This document shows positions 49,004 to 58,540 of a stretch of 64,000 bases of DNA, one piece after another (the stretch's first letter is position 1; the number at the start of each line of letters is the position of its first letter). The stretch is from Rhodococcus globerulus NBRC 14531. Its GTDB lineage: Bacteria > Actinomycetota > Actinomycetes > Mycobacteriales > Mycobacteriaceae. The notes under the pieces are model-generated. The model saw only the letters and a program-made list of their open reading frames with translations. It ran no database searches and was not told the DNA's origin. Made by a program: the position numbers and the translations under genes. Location: contig NZ_BCWX01000002.1 in the NCBI RefSeq assembly GCF_001894805.1, positions 434,001 through 498,000 of the forward strand. Direction: 5' to 3'.

Positions 49004-49876
49004 TCATGCGCGTTCCACCGGGAGCCACAGTTCGCACGTGGCCGTACTGAAATCATCGGCGCGGTCGAGAACTGCGACGATCGACGGACCCGGCCGGAGT
49101 CGCCACGGGTTCGACGGAAACCAGTCCGTCGCGGTCGCTGCCCAGGTCGCCTGCAACGCAGCCGGATACTCGCCCTCGGTGCGGAACACCGCCCACCTAC
49201 CGGCGGGAACCTCGATCATGTCGAGATCGTCGGGCACCGGCGTCGTGTCGGTGACGGTGACGGTGACGCCGTGCAGGTAGGTCAACTCGCTTCCCTCGGT
49301 GTAATCCGGGTCGACCTCGGCGCTCACTTGGAGTAGGCCGGCCGGTTCGGTGTTGCCCAGCGCTTTGAGGCAGGCGTGCGCTGCGGTCGGCAGAGAAGCG
49401 ATGTGGGCTTGGATGTGGGGGTTGACGCCCTCGTGGATGAGGGGCACGCGCGTGGCGTGGCCGACGAGGCGGAGCGCCGGTCGATCGGTGATGCGGGTGT
49501 CCATGGTGATGTTCCCTTCTACGGTCAGGCGGAACCTGAGCTGCGGTTGCGTTCGAAGGGGGCCGCCATCTCGCTTGACGTCGCCGGGGCTGACGCCGTG
49601 CACGGATCGGAAGGCTCGGCCGAAGGCTTCGGTCGACCCGTAGCCGTAGCGGACCGCGATGCTCAGCAGGTTCCCGTTTCCGAGAACGTCTGCCGCTGCG
49701 ACCGACATGCGGCGACGCCGGATGTACTCCGACAGCGGCATGCCCGCCAGGGACGAGAACATCCGCCGGAGGTGGTATTCCGTCGTGCCGAGCTCAGTCG
49801 CCAATGAAGCCACATCGAGGTCGTCGTTTAGACGATCCTCGACAAGTTCGACCAGTCTGTTCAACTCCGCGATCAT
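49004..49876 (-). CDS. AraC-family regulator with GyrI-like effector domain
   Basis: 290 residues. Two HTH motifs in the N-terminal ~105 residues (VASLATELGTTEYHLRRMF and a second near LLSIAVRYGYGSTEAFGRAFR), then a GyrI-like small-molecule-binding domain (from about 130; RLVGHATRVPL, IEVPAGRWAVF near 236) as in Rob and SoxS-related multidrug regulators. ATG 49876 follows GGAGG. Convergent with selO. Likely senses amphipathic drugs; target genes not visible. Confidence 0.88.
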   Translation of the reverse strand: MIAELNRLVELVEDRLNDDLDVASLATELGTTEYHLRRMFSSLAGMPLSEYIRRRRMSVAAADVLGNGNLLSIAVRYGYGSTEAFGRAFRSVHGVSPGDVKRDGGPLRTQPQLRFRLTVEGNITMDTRITDRPALRLVGHATRVPLIHEGVNPHIQAHIASLPTAAHACLKALGNTEPAGLLQVSAEVDPDYTEGSELTYLHGVTVTVTDTTPVPDDLDMIEVPAGRWAVFRTEGEYPAALQATWAATATDWFPSNPWRLRPGPSIVAVLDRADDFSTATCELWLPVERA

Positions 49877-50051
49877 GGCGCCTCCTTCGACACCCACACT
49901 TCCGGGTCGTCCCGATCGGCACCCTACTATCGCGGTCCGATCGGATCGTCTTCGTACGCGCAGTCGTCCTCCGACATTCCGTTTTCAGAAGTGCTGTGCA
50001 CAAACTGTCCAGCTGACTTTGCGGTGCAGGGTTGATCGGCTGGTGAAGTCG

Positions 50052-50795
50052 TCAATCCGTCAGGATGATCAATTCGCGCTCCGACGCGATTTCCACGCGC
50101 AGGCCCGCCTTCGACGCGACTCGGGCAACTCCCTTGATGTCGCTGGGTTCGGCGCGCGAGACCACCAGGGCGCGCGCGAGCAGACCCTTGTGATGCTTGT
50201 TGAAGTGACTGACCACGGTGCGGGTGCCGTCCGGCTTTTCGGTTAGCACGGTGGCGATTAGTGCGTCAGGAACAGGTCCGAGGTCTTGGTAGGTGCCGGA
50301 TCGTAGATCGATGACAAGGCCGTCGGCTTCGGCGGCCAAGGCCTTCGGCAGCTCCGGCTTCCACAGCGAGCGCAGCGTCCCCATCCCCGGCAGCTTGGAC
50401 CCGCCGGAGAGGCGGTAGGCGGGAATCAGATCACCTGCGCGGACGGCACCGAACAGGGCAGAACCGATAGCGATTCGATCGAGTGCCTTGGCCTTCTGAG
50501 CGCGCGTGAACGACTTCGCGTCAAGGGCGTCGAACAGCACACCGGTGTAGCGTTGCAGCGCGGGGCGGGTTGCCGAGACCCACAGTTTCGCGTTGCGTTC
50601 CACCTCGTCCGCCTGGGTCGGTCCGAGTCCCAGAGCCTGGCACGAGGCGTCGACGTCGGCGGCCAGATCGACGAGCGTCTGCACCAGCAATTCGCGCGTT
50701 TCGGTCAACTGGGGCATCGACAGTTCAGCCAGATCGAGGGGCGCGTCCTTGCCGCCGTCGGACTTGGTTTCTGAGGGAGGCAGCAATACAAGCAC
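50052..50795 (-). CDS. yaaA: Peroxide stress protein YaaA (UPF0246)
   Basis: 247 residues. Opens with the family signature [10 protein letters not shown], followed by [22 protein letters not shown] near 116-137 and [16 protein letters not shown] near 206-221 (conserved helix-hairpin region). E. coli YaaA lowers free iron and oxidative damage in peroxide stress. GTG at 50795 begins exactly at the family start, and TACGGT ends 6 nt before it, so a leaderless mRNA is likely. Divergent from proS. Confidence 0.9.
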   Translation of the reverse strand: MLVLLPPSETKSDGGKDAPLDLAELSMPQLTETRELLVQTLVDLAADVDASCQALGLGPTQADEVERNAKLWVSATRPALQRYTGVLFDALDAKSFTRAQKAKALDRIAIGSALFGAVRAGDLIPAYRLSGGSKLPGMGTLRSLWKPELPKALAAEADGLVIDLRSGTYQDLGPVPDALIATVLTEKPDGTRTVVSHFNKHHKGLLARALVVSRAEPSDIKGVARVASKAGLRVEIASERELIILTD

Positions 50796-50801
50796 CCCGA
50801 T

Positions 50802-50842
50802 ACCGTACCGACGCCCGCGGACGGTACAGCGCCGACTATCCT
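50802..50842. promoter_or_regulatory. Divergent leaderless promoters of yaaA and proS
   Basis: Minus-strand TACGGT (50802-50807) lies 6 nt before the yaaA GTG; plus-strand TATCCT (50837-50842) lies 8 nt before the proS GTG. The start codons are only 55 bases apart and neither has a Shine-Dalgarno sequence. Confidence 0.5.
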
Positions 50843-50850
50843 TGTACCTC

Positions 50851-52596
50851 GTGATTACCCGTCTGTCCCACCTGTTCCTGCGTACCCTGCGTGACGATCC
50901 CTCGGACGCCGAAGTTGCGAGCCACAAACTGCTGGTTCGCGCCGGCTACGTGCGCCGAATCGCTCCAGGCGTCTACTCGTGGTTGCCACTGGGATTGCGG
51001 GTGCTGCGCGAGGTCGAGCGCGTTGTCCGCGAAGAGATGAATGCCATGGGAGGCCAGGAAATCCTGCTCCCCGCATTGCTGCCGCGTGAACCCTACGAGG
51101 CATCCAACCGGTGGACCGAATACGGCGCCGGACTGTTCCGCCTCAAGGACCGCAAGGGCAACGACTACATGCTCGGCCCGACCCACGAGGAGCTTTTTGC
51201 TCTGACGGTCAAGGGTGAGTACAACTCCTACAAGGATTTCCCGGTCACCCTGTACCAGGTGCAGACCAAGTACCGCGACGAAGAGCGTCCGCGCGCCGGC
51301 ATTCTGCGTGGCCGCGAGTTCGTCATGAAGGACTCGTACTCCTTCGACCTCACCGACGAGGGTCTGACGGCGTCGTACCAGGCGCACCGCGACGCGTACG
51401 AGAAGATCTTCACGCGGTTGGGCGTCAAGTACGTCATCGTCTCGGCTACGTCGGGCGCGATGGGCGGCAGCGCATCCGAAGAGTTCCTCGCCGAGAGTGA
51501 GATCGGCGAAGACACCTACGTGCGCTGCCTCGAATCCGGTTACGCCGCAAATGTCGAGGCCGTCAAGACGGTTGTGCCCGAAGCCATTCCGTTCGACGGA
51601 CTGCCTGAGGCCAAGGTCTACGACACCGCGAACACCCCCACCATCGACACCCTGGTGGACTGGGCGAACGGTGCCGACCTCGGCCGCACGATCACCGCTG
51701 CCGACACCCTCAAGAACATCATGGTCAAGACCCGCCTGCCCGGCGGCGAATGGGAACTTCTCGGCATCGGCATCCCCGGCGACCGTGAGGTCGACGAAAA
51801 GCGCCTCGAAGCTTCGCTCGAGCCCGCCGAGTTCGTGATGATCACCGAGACCGACTTCAAGAACAACCCGTTCCTGGCCAAGGGCTACATCGGCCCGAAG
51901 GCGCTGCAGGCCAACGGTGTTCGCTACCTCGTTGATCCGCGCGTCGTGGACGGCACCAGCTGGATCACCGGCGCCGACGAAGACGGCAAGCACGTTGTCG
52001 GCCTTGTTGCCGGTCGCGACTTCACACCCGACGGAACCATCGAAGCCGCCGAGGTTCGCGACGGCGACGCATCTCCCGACGGAGCCGGCACGCTGGTCTC
52101 GGCCCGCGGTATCGAAATCGGTCACGTCTTCCAGCTCGGCCGCAAGTACACCGATGTGTTCAACGTCGACGTCCTCGCCGAGAACGGCAAGCCGGTTCGC
52201 CCGACCATGGGTTCGTACGGCGTCGGCGTCTCGCGCCTCGTGGCCGTCATCGCCGAGCAGCACCACGACGAGAAGGGCCTGCGTTGGCCCGCTGAGGTCT
52301 CACCGGCCGATGTCTACCTCGTCATCGCGAACAAGGACGAGACCGCTCGCGAAGGCGCCGAAGGCCTCGCGGCGCAACTCGACCGTGCCGGACTCGAAGT
52401 GATTCTCGACGACCGAAAGGCGTCGCCTGGCGTGAAGTTCAAGGACTCCGAGCTGATCGGTGTTCCGCTGATCGTTGTCGTCGGCCGTGGTTGGGCCGAC
52501 GGTAAGGTCGAAATCCGCGACCGCTTCACCGGCGAAAGCCGCGAAATCGACGCCGATTCGGCAATCGAGGAGATCATCGCCGCAGTTCGCGGCTGA
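50851..52596 (+). CDS. proS: Prolyl-tRNA synthetase (bacterial type with editing insertion)
   Basis: 581 residues, class II synthetase, the long bacterial form. Motif 1 around [17 protein letters not shown], motif 2 [16 protein letters not shown] near 145-160 and motif 3 [11 protein letters not shown] near 452-462 surround an editing insertion domain (about 220-400) that hydrolyses Ala-tRNA(Pro). The C-terminal anticodon domain starts near residue 480 ([11 protein letters not shown]). GTG at 50851 is the first codon of the known family; the long upstream frame lies antisense to yaaA and is rejected. Confidence 0.95.
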   Translation: MITRLSHLFLRTLRDDPSDAEVASHKLLVRAGYVRRIAPGVYSWLPLGLRVLREVERVVREEMNAMGGQEILLPALLPREPYEASNRWTEYGAGLFRLKDRKGNDYMLGPTHEELFALTVKGEYNSYKDFPVTLYQVQTKYRDEERPRAGILRGREFVMKDSYSFDLTDEGLTASYQAHRDAYEKIFTRLGVKYVIVSATSGAMGGSASEEFLAESEIGEDTYVRCLESGYAANVEAVKTVVPEAIPFDGLPEAKVYDTANTPTIDTLVDWANGADLGRTITAADTLKNIMVKTRLPGGEWELLGIGIPGDREVDEKRLEASLEPAEFVMITETDFKNNPFLAKGYIGPKALQANGVRYLVDPRVVDGTSWITGADEDGKHVVGLVAGRDFTPDGTIEAAEVRDGDASPDGAGTLVSARGIEIGHVFQLGRKYTDVFNVDVLAENGKPVRPTMGSYGVGVSRLVAVIAEQHHDEKGLRWPAEVSPADVYLVIANKDETAREGAEGLAAQLDRAGLEVILDDRKASPGVKFKDSELIGVPLIVVVGRGWADGKVEIRDRFTGESREIDADSAIEEIIAAVRG

Positions 52597-52611
52597 TCCC
52601 AGAAGATGTGC

Positions 52612-52660
52612 GGGCCGCCGCAGACACCGTTCGAGGTGTCTGCGGCGGCCCTTCTTTTCT
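52612..52660 (+). terminator. Strong rho-independent terminator of proS
   Basis: A perfect 17-bp stem (arms 52612-52628 and 52635-52651), loop GTTCGA, then TTCTTTTCT. Confidence 0.93.
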
Positions 52661-52675
52661 GCCACAATCGTTCCT

Positions 52676-53347
52676 ATGGAACGCGAACCGGATTGGGCAG
52701 AAGTCGACGGTTACCTTGTCTCCACGTTGGTAGGTGAAGATCCGGTCCTCGATGCGGCACTCGCCGCCAACACCGCGGCCGGCCTGCCGCCTATCGACGT
52801 AGCGCCGAACCAAGGCAAGTTGCTCCATCTGTTTGCTCGAATGTGCCTGGCGCGCAACGTCCTCGAAATCGGAACCCTCGGCGGGTACAGCACCATCTGG
52901 TTGGCCCGCGCCGTCGGACCGTCGGGACGCGTCATCAGTCTCGAATTCGAGCCGGCACACGCCGAGGTGGCGCGCGCCAACATCGAACGCGCCGAACTCG
53001 CCGATCGGGTCGATATCCGCGTCGGCGCTGCCCTCGACAGCCTGCCGTTGATCGCGAAGGAAGAACTCGGTCCCTTCGACCTGGTGTTCATCGACGCGGA
53101 CAAGGAAAACAACAGCGAATACGTGCGGTGGGCCCTTGCACTGTCGCACCCGGGAACCGTCATCGTCGTCGACAACGTCGTGCGTGGGGGACACGTCTCG
53201 AATCCGGACATCGACGACGAGCGAGTCAAGGCCAGTCGGGCCGTCCTCGAGATGATCGCGGCCGAACCGCGACTCGACGGCACCGCGATCCAGACTGTCG
53301 GATCGAAGGGGTGGGACGGGTTCGCCGTTGCAGTAGTCAACGAGTGA
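52676..53347 (+). CDS. Class I SAM-dependent O-methyltransferase
   Basis: 223 residues of the catechol/caffeoyl-CoA O-methyltransferase type. SAM motif I VLEIGTLGGYST near 61-72, metal-binding Asp in VFIDADKENN near 139-148 and the second acidic pair VVDNVVRGG near 164-172. Such enzymes methylate catechols or similar small diols. ATG at 52676; CACAAT 7 nt upstream could be a weak leaderless promoter. Just beyond the proS terminator. Confidence 0.88.
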   Translation: MEREPDWAEVDGYLVSTLVGEDPVLDAALAANTAAGLPPIDVAPNQGKLLHLFARMCLARNVLEIGTLGGYSTIWLARAVGPSGRVISLEFEPAHAEVARANIERAELADRVDIRVGAALDSLPLIAKEELGPFDLVFIDADKENNSEYVRWALALSHPGTVIVVDNVVRGGHVSNPDIDDERVKASRAVLEMIAAEPRLDGTAIQTVGSKGWDGFAVAVVNE

Positions 53348-53363
53348 GCGCACACTCGAAGCG

Positions 53364-54029
53364 GTGAGGATGCTGGGGGCAGCAAAGGCGGTATGGCAGT
53401 GGGTGCGGAGCGCACCCGGGACGTATATCTGGTTGTTGGCCCTGCTCTTCACCACACTGTTCCTGCGGCATCTTCCCGACAATGTCGAGGAACACTTTCT
53501 CGGTAAACGCTCCACTAATCTGCATCACCTCTCCGAAGACCCGATCCGCGTCCTGTTCTCGAGTGCCTTCTGGCTCGAAGGTGGTGGCTGGCTGGGGTAT
53601 TTGGTTCTGTTCACTGTTTTTCATGCCACGGCAGAGCGCTGGCTCGGGACGTGGCGGTGGTTGTGCGTTGTCGTGATCGCGCACGTCGGCGCCACCTACA
53701 TCAGTGAAGGTGTTCTCTACGAAGGCATTCGGCACGGATATGTCGCAGAGTCGGCGGTCAACACCCTCGACGTCGGGGTCAGCTACGGATTGGCCGGTGT
53801 CGTCGGTGTTCTCGTGTACCGGATTTCGAAGCCCTGGCGTTACGTCTACCTCGGTGCAGCAGTGATTTTCTATGCGGTGCCGTTGATCTTTGCTACGACA
53901 TTCACTGCGGTCGGGCACATGTCGGCGTTACTTCTCGGAGTGGCGTGTTATCCGCTGACGCGGGCTCGGACGGGGGTGTGGAATCCGGCGGATCTATTGC
54001 CGTCGCGGAGGACCGCGCCGGCTTCGTGA
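53364..54029 (+). CDS. Rhomboid-like membrane protein
   Basis: 221 residues with about six helices. The candidate catalytic pair of intramembrane rhomboid proteases is visible: Ser in DVGVSYGLAGVVG near residue 137 and His in AVGHMSALLLG near 180. The luminal WR and GxxxG features are weak, so activity is uncertain. A two-codon shorter start (ATG at 53370) is possible. No operon partner is evident except the methyltransferase 17 bases upstream. Confidence 0.7.
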   Translation: MRMLGAAKAVWQWVRSAPGTYIWLLALLFTTLFLRHLPDNVEEHFLGKRSTNLHHLSEDPIRVLFSSAFWLEGGGWLGYLVLFTVFHATAERWLGTWRWLCVVVIAHVGATYISEGVLYEGIRHGYVAESAVNTLDVGVSYGLAGVVGVLVYRISKPWRYVYLGAAVIFYAVPLIFATTFTAVGHMSALLLGVACYPLTRARTGVWNPADLLPSRRTAPAS

Positions 54030-54087
54030 ACTCTTCCCAACCTAAGTTACTCACTGGTAGGTTTACGGCATCGACGAAAGGTATGAC

Positions 54088-55818
54088 GTGTCTGACACCG
54101 ACGGATTGCTGTTCAACCCCCACACCGAAGATTTTGCCCGTTTTGATCCCGAGACTCGCAGGCTGCTGCTGGCAACAGTCGAATGGTTCGAAAGCCGTGG
54201 CAAGAATCAGCTCCTGCATGACGATCGCGAAGCTGTTTGGGTGTCGGACTTCCTCGACTTCGTCAAGAAGGAGAAGTTGTTCGCGACATTCCAGACTCCG
54301 GCGGCCTACGCCGACGGCGACGAGAACCGTCGCTGGGACGGTGCCCGCAATGCGGCACTGAGTGAGGTCTTCGGCTTTTACGGACTCGCGTACTGGTACG
54401 CGTGGCAGGTCACGATCCTCGGACTCGGACCGATCTGGATGAGTGACAACGACGCCGCAAAGAAGCGTGCAGCGCAGGAACTCACCGACGGCGGAGTCAT
54501 GGCGTTCGGACTCTCCGAGCGCGACCATGGCGCCGACGTCTACTCCACCGACATGCTTCTCACTCCGGCCGACGGCGACGTTGCCTTCCGGGCCAGCGGT
54601 GAGAAGTACTACATCGGCAACGGCAACGTCGCCGGAATGGTGTCGGTATTCGGCCGTCGCACCGATGTCGACGGACCCGAGGGGTACGTGTTCTTCGTTG
54701 CGGACAGCGCGCACCCGAACTACCACCTCGTCGACAACGTCCTCCGTGGTCAGATGTACGTCAGCAACTTCCGCTTGGAGGACTACCCGGTCCGCGAGGA
54801 AGACATCCTGCACACCGGTGTCGCTGCGTTCGAGGCAGCGCTCAACACCGTGAACGTCGGAAAGTTCAACCTCTGCACCGGTTCGATCGGAATCAGCGAG
54901 CACGCGTTCTTCGAGGCAATCACCCACGCGCAGAACCGAATTCTGTACGGAAATCCCGTCACCGACTTCGCTCACGTCCGAGCGGCGTTTGTCGACGCGT
55001 ACTCCCGGCTGGTTGCGATGAAGCAGTTCAGCGCGCGGGCTGTCGACTACTTCCGCAGTGCGAGTCTCGATGACCGTCGCTACCTTCTGTTCAACCCGAT
55101 GACCAAGGCCAAGGTCACCTCAGAAGGTGAGCGCGTTGTCGGACTTCTGCACGACGTGATTGCTGCCAAGGGCTACGAGAAGTCCACGTACTTCCGCGAA
55201 GCCGCGCAGGTGATCGGCACACTGCCCAAGCTCGAAGGCACCGTTCACGTAAATGTGGGCTTGATCCTCAAGTTCTTGCCGAACTACCTCTTCAATCCGG
55301 CAGAGTTCCCGGAGATTGTCACGCGCGACGACGCTGCGGACGACGAGTTCTTCTGGAATCAGGGACCGACTCGCGGCGCCGCGAAAATTCAGTTCCACGA
55401 GTGGAAGCCGGTGTACGAGAAGAACTCCGGTATCCCGAATGTCGCTCGTTTCTACGAGCAGGCGATCGCGTTGACCGAACTGCTGACGTCGGCGGCCCCG
55501 GACGCGGCGCAGCAAAAGGATCTCGATTTCATGCTCAACGTCGGGCACCTGTTCTCGCTCGTCGTGTACGGGCATCTGATCCTCGAGCAGGCTGACATCG
55601 CCGGACTCGACGCCGATGTCGTGGGTCAGATCTTCGACTTCCAGATTCGCGACTTCTCCGGCTATGCGATTGCGCTGCACGGGAAACCGTCGTCGACACC
55701 GGAACAGCAAGCTTGGGCGCTCGCAGCTGTGCGCAAGCCCGTCGTAGACAGTGAGCGCTTCGACCGCGTGTGGCAGCAGGTCAAGGCCTACGACGGCGCA
55801 TACGAGATGCGCGCATGA
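54088..55818 (+). CDS. Acyl-CoA dehydrogenase family protein
   Basis: 576 residues, longer than the usual ~390 and closer to acyl-CoA oxidase-like members. FAD/substrate region GVMAFGLSERDHGADVYST near 132-150 and GEKYYIGNGNVAGMVSVF near 171-188 are conserved; the C-terminal half is helical and carries the extra length. The catalytic Glu position could not be fixed by eye. GTG start at 54088 with AAAGG upstream. Its stop overlaps the next gene (ATGA), suggesting a two-gene unit for oxidation of an unusual acyl-CoA. Confidence 0.85.
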   Translation: MSDTDGLLFNPHTEDFARFDPETRRLLLATVEWFESRGKNQLLHDDREAVWVSDFLDFVKKEKLFATFQTPAAYADGDENRRWDGARNAALSEVFGFYGLAYWYAWQVTILGLGPIWMSDNDAAKKRAAQELTDGGVMAFGLSERDHGADVYSTDMLLTPADGDVAFRASGEKYYIGNGNVAGMVSVFGRRTDVDGPEGYVFFVADSAHPNYHLVDNVLRGQMYVSNFRLEDYPVREEDILHTGVAAFEAALNTVNVGKFNLCTGSIGISEHAFFEAITHAQNRILYGNPVTDFAHVRAAFVDAYSRLVAMKQFSARAVDYFRSASLDDRRYLLFNPMTKAKVTSEGERVVGLLHDVIAAKGYEKSTYFREAAQVIGTLPKLEGTVHVNVGLILKFLPNYLFNPAEFPEIVTRDDAADDEFFWNQGPTRGAAKIQFHEWKPVYEKNSGIPNVARFYEQAIALTELLTSAAPDAAQQKDLDFMLNVGHLFSLVVYGHLILEQADIAGLDADVVGQIFDFQIRDFSGYAIALHGKPSSTPEQQAWALAAVRKPVVDSERFDRVWQQVKAYDGAYEMRA

Positions 55819-56594
55819 GCGCGGTGGCAACCCGCGATCAGTTGATGGCGGTAGTCGAGGGATCTCCCAAAGCTGTCGGTGCACACGATCGTTCGGCGTG
55901 GGTGTCGCTGTTCAGCGCAGACGGTCAGGTCAATGATCCTGTTGGTTCGCGTCCGCACAACGGGCGGGCGTCGATCGAGAAGTTCTACGACACATTCATT
56001 GCCCCGAACACCATCACGTTCCATGTCGAGCGCGACATAGTGTGTGGCCGAACAGTGTGGCGCGACCTCAGCCTCGCCACCGAAATGTCGACGGGCGTTG
56101 TCCTGAACGTGCCGATGCATCTGCGCTACGACCTGGTGGGCGAGCCGGATTCGTTGCAGATCGGAACCCTCTACGCCCATTGGGAATTGGCGACTATGTT
56201 GAGTCAGCTTGCCACCGCGGGCGCAGCAGGCGTCAAGGCTGCGGCCAAGCTGACGCCGCAGTTGCTGTCCAACCAGGGGATCGGGGGAGCGATTGGCTTC
56301 TCCAGCGGCATCCTCGGGGTCGGGTCCAAGGGCAAGCGGGCGGCAACACGATTCCTCGACGCCGCAAAGGTCGGCCGGATTCCGCCCATTCCGGTCGAGC
56401 TTCCGGCGGGCACGCACCTGTCTACCGCAGACGCCAACGATCTTCTGGCCGGCGTGAGCCGGGGCAAGGTCCTCGCTGCCGGCCGCACGGTCACGGCAAG
56501 CGTTGTCGTCTGCGGTGAACCGGCCATCGCGCTCTTCGGATTCGAGGCCTCGGGGCATCGGATCAACCGGGTGCGGTTCTTCACCGAGAGCTGA
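55815..56594 (+). CDS. SnoaL/NTF2-like ketosteroid-isomerase-type protein
   Basis: 259 residues. The N-terminal ~130 fit the cone-shaped NTF2-like fold (MAVVEGSPKAVGAHDRSAW, then LFSADGQVNDPVG); the rest holds a Gly/Ala-rich segment (LLSNQGIGGAIGFSSGILGVG) of unknown kind and a second strand-rich half, so the architecture is longer than a single NTF2 unit. Coupled to the acyl-CoA dehydrogenase by ATGA, so it probably acts on the same substrate line, possibly as isomerase or hydratase. Confidence 0.7.
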   Translation: MSAVATRDQLMAVVEGSPKAVGAHDRSAWVSLFSADGQVNDPVGSRPHNGRASIEKFYDTFIAPNTITFHVERDIVCGRTVWRDLSLATEMSTGVVLNVPMHLRYDLVGEPDSLQIGTLYAHWELATMLSQLATAGAAGVKAAAKLTPQLLSNQGIGGAIGFSSGILGVGSKGKRAATRFLDAAKVGRIPPIPVELPAGTHLSTADANDLLAGVSRGKVLAAGRTVTASVVVCGEPAIALFGFEASGHRINRVRFFTES

Positions 56595-56602
56595 CGTTAT
56601 TG

Positions 56603-56634
56603 GCTCGGCGCACCGATTCCGGCGCGCCGAGCCT
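56603..56634. terminator. Hairpin between convergent genes
   Basis: GGCTCGGCGC (56603-56612) and GCGCCGAGCC (56625-56634) are perfect complementary arms with a 12-base loop, between the NTF2-like gene and the convergent PPOX gene. No T-run on the plus side. Confidence 0.65.
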
Positions 56635-56647
56635 GCGTCGTCCTTGT

Positions 56648-57073
56648 TTAGAGAGCGCCGAGATCGGCGGACAGCCAGGTGTGCGGTTTCATGTAAATTG
56701 CGACCTGCTCGCCCAGTTGAGAGCGGGCAAAGTCGAGATAACCGTCAACCTTGTCCGGGGTCAGATATCGCCGCGATACTTCGACCAGCATCTCGTCGGT
56801 TCCAGGCACGATTTTGTCGACGGAACCTTCGACGCTCACATAGCGGATGGTCGGCTCGAGTCGTTGAGCCATGAGGGAGAAGTGCCCAGCAGACTCTATG
56901 AGCTGGGCCTTTTTCGATCCTTTTCCCGTGAGAATCCAGGGGCTGCCACCTGGTGAATAGAGATACCAGATCGGGACTGTCAACGGACCGCGCTCGGAGT
57001 TGTTCGCCACCGACAGCGCTGCTACGTGCGGCTCGGCCAGAAACTGTTCACGCTCATTCTCGGAGAGTGCCAT
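56648..57073 (-). CDS. PPOX-class (F420/FMN) split-barrel protein
   Basis: 141 residues of the pyridoxamine-phosphate-oxidase-like fold: HVAALSVANNSERGPLTVPI near 16-35 and GSKKAQLIESAGHFSL near 52-67 with the cofactor-contacting basic residues. The substrate is unknown. TAGTCT (57080-57085, minus strand) ends 6 nt before the ATG at 57073, so a leaderless mRNA from that ATG is favoured over the GTG one codon earlier. Confidence 0.78.
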   Translation of the reverse strand: MALSENEREQFLAEPHVAALSVANNSERGPLTVPIWYLYSPGGSPWILTGKGSKKAQLIESAGHFSLMAQRLEPTIRYVSVEGSVDKIVPGTDEMLVEVSRRYLTPDKVDGYLDFARSQLGEQVAIYMKPHTWLSADLGAL

Positions 57074-57123
57074 CACCTGAGACTACAGCGGCATTCGACA
57101 GGCTGGCCAGCGTTGTGGCGCCC

Positions 57124-58524
57124 TCATTTCGGGACGAGTTGATCGGCCAGGATCCGGGCGGCTTCCTCGAAACGATCTGGATGTGAACCGCCGAAGTTCA
57201 GACGAATGTATGCGGCGGTTGGTTCCGCCGGAAACCACTCGGCCCCAGGGGAAATCGAGAGGCCGTGCGTGAGGCACCTGGTTGCAAACGTTTCGGAATC
57301 GGAGCCGTCCGGCAGGCGAAGCCATAAGTTGAGACCACCGGCGGGTTTGTGGGTGAGCGTGAGTTCCGGTGCATGAGTATCCAATTCGCGGATCAGATGG
57401 TCACGCCGTTCGCGCAGTAGTTCGCGAACGTTTCGCCGATGAGTAACCCACGAAGGTTGGGTGAGGACGTCGACCGCCGCAGCTTGCAGAATCCCGGAAA
57501 CGTACAGGTCATCGATGGTGCGATCGGTTTCGATTCGTCGTCGCGCCGGACCGCGTGCAACAACGGCCGCGACCCGTAGTGCCGGCGACGTGCTCTTGGT
57601 GAGCGACCGGACGTAGATCACGTGGCCGTCGGGGTCGTTCGCAGCCAGGGGAGTGGCGTCCATGTCGATTCCGAAATCGTGCGCCCAGTCGTCTTCGATC
57701 ACGAATACACCGTGATCGCGCACGACCTTCATGATCGATTGCCTCTCAGCGTCCGACCAGAGTGCTCCGGTTGGGTTGGCAAAATGTGGTTGCGCATAGA
57801 ACAAGCGCGCTCCGGAGAGTTCGAACGCGGTGGCAAGATCCTCCGGATCCGGCGCGTGCGTCCCGCGGGCGACGGGCACAACGCTCAGCCCGGCCTGTTT
57901 GGCTGCTGCGATGGCACCCCAGTACGTGGGCGACTCCATCACGATGGCATCGCCGGGACCTGCAAGCGCCCGGAACGTCGAAGACAGTGCACTCTGCCCT
58001 CCGGGTGTGATCAGGACGTCGGAATCGCGCACCGTGGTAGCGCCGCCCGTGGTGAGCTCGTGGGCGAACCACTCGCGGAGTTCTCCAAGCCCTGCGGTGT
58101 GCGGCCGACGTGCCGCAAGTGAGCTCCGCGCAGCCCTCGACAGTGCTCCGCGGATCTGACGAAGGGGAAGCAACTCGTCCGTTGGGTAGCCGCTGTGCAG
58201 CGAGATCGTGTCTGCCGTAACCGTGAGCATGCTTGATCCGATGGGATTGGCGTCGACCCGGCTCGGCCCGAGACTGGTTGTCTGCCAGGAATAGTCGGAT
58301 ATCTGAGGCACTCGCGTGCGGGCGACGAAATTTCCCGAACCTGGGCGGGTTTCCACCAGGCCTTCACCCACGAGTTGGCGGATTGCGTGCTGCACAGTGA
58401 CAGGCCCCACGCCGTGCGTTGCGGCCAGCGCCCGAGTGGAGGGGAGTTGCATTCCGGCGGTCGACGACGCGATCAGCGTGCGTAAGCCGTCGACTACCCG
58501 TCGGCTACTGCTATCGTGGGACAT
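57124..58524 (-). CDS. MocR-type GntR regulator with aminotransferase domain
   Basis: 466 residues: N-terminal winged-helix domain (LPSTRALAATHGVGPVTVQHAI near 27-48) fused to a fold-type I aminotransferase domain whose pyridoxal-phosphate lysine lies in VRSLTKSTSPALR near 307. MocR/PdxR proteins sense PLP or amino acids and control a divergent gene, here the EamA exporter. The ATG at 58524 overlaps the start codon of that gene on the other strand. TACTAT (58533-58538, minus strand) is 8 nt upstream of it. Confidence 0.88.
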   Translation of the reverse strand: MSHDSSSRRVVDGLRTLIASSTAGMQLPSTRALAATHGVGPVTVQHAIRQLVGEGLVETRPGSGNFVARTRVPQISDYSWQTTSLGPSRVDANPIGSSMLTVTADTISLHSGYPTDELLPLRQIRGALSRAARSSLAARRPHTAGLGELREWFAHELTTGGATTVRDSDVLITPGGQSALSSTFRALAGPGDAIVMESPTYWGAIAAAKQAGLSVVPVARGTHAPDPEDLATAFELSGARLFYAQPHFANPTGALWSDAERQSIMKVVRDHGVFVIEDDWAHDFGIDMDATPLAANDPDGHVIYVRSLTKSTSPALRVAAVVARGPARRRIETDRTIDDLYVSGILQAAAVDVLTQPSWVTHRRNVRELLRERRDHLIRELDTHAPELTLTHKPAGGLNLWLRLPDGSDSETFATRCLTHGLSISPGAEWFPAEPTAAYIRLNFGGSHPDRFEEAARILADQLVPK

Positions 58525-58540
58525 GAATGACAATAGTAGC
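58504..58540. promoter_or_regulatory. Divergent promoter/operator region of MocR and EamA genes
   Basis: GCTACT (58504-58509) and AGTAGC (58535-58540) are inverted arms, and CTATCG occurs at 58511-58516 and again at 58542-58547 outside. Plus-strand TATCGT (58512-58517) is 5 nt before the EamA ATG, minus-strand TACTAT (58533-58538) 8 nt before the MocR ATG. Regulator binding here would cover both start sites. Confidence 0.5.

Noticed and set aside
50836-52266. 476-residue minus-strand frame
   Set aside because: Shadow of proS; codon positions mirror the synthetase and the translated sequence is low-complexity Val/Glu/Asp.
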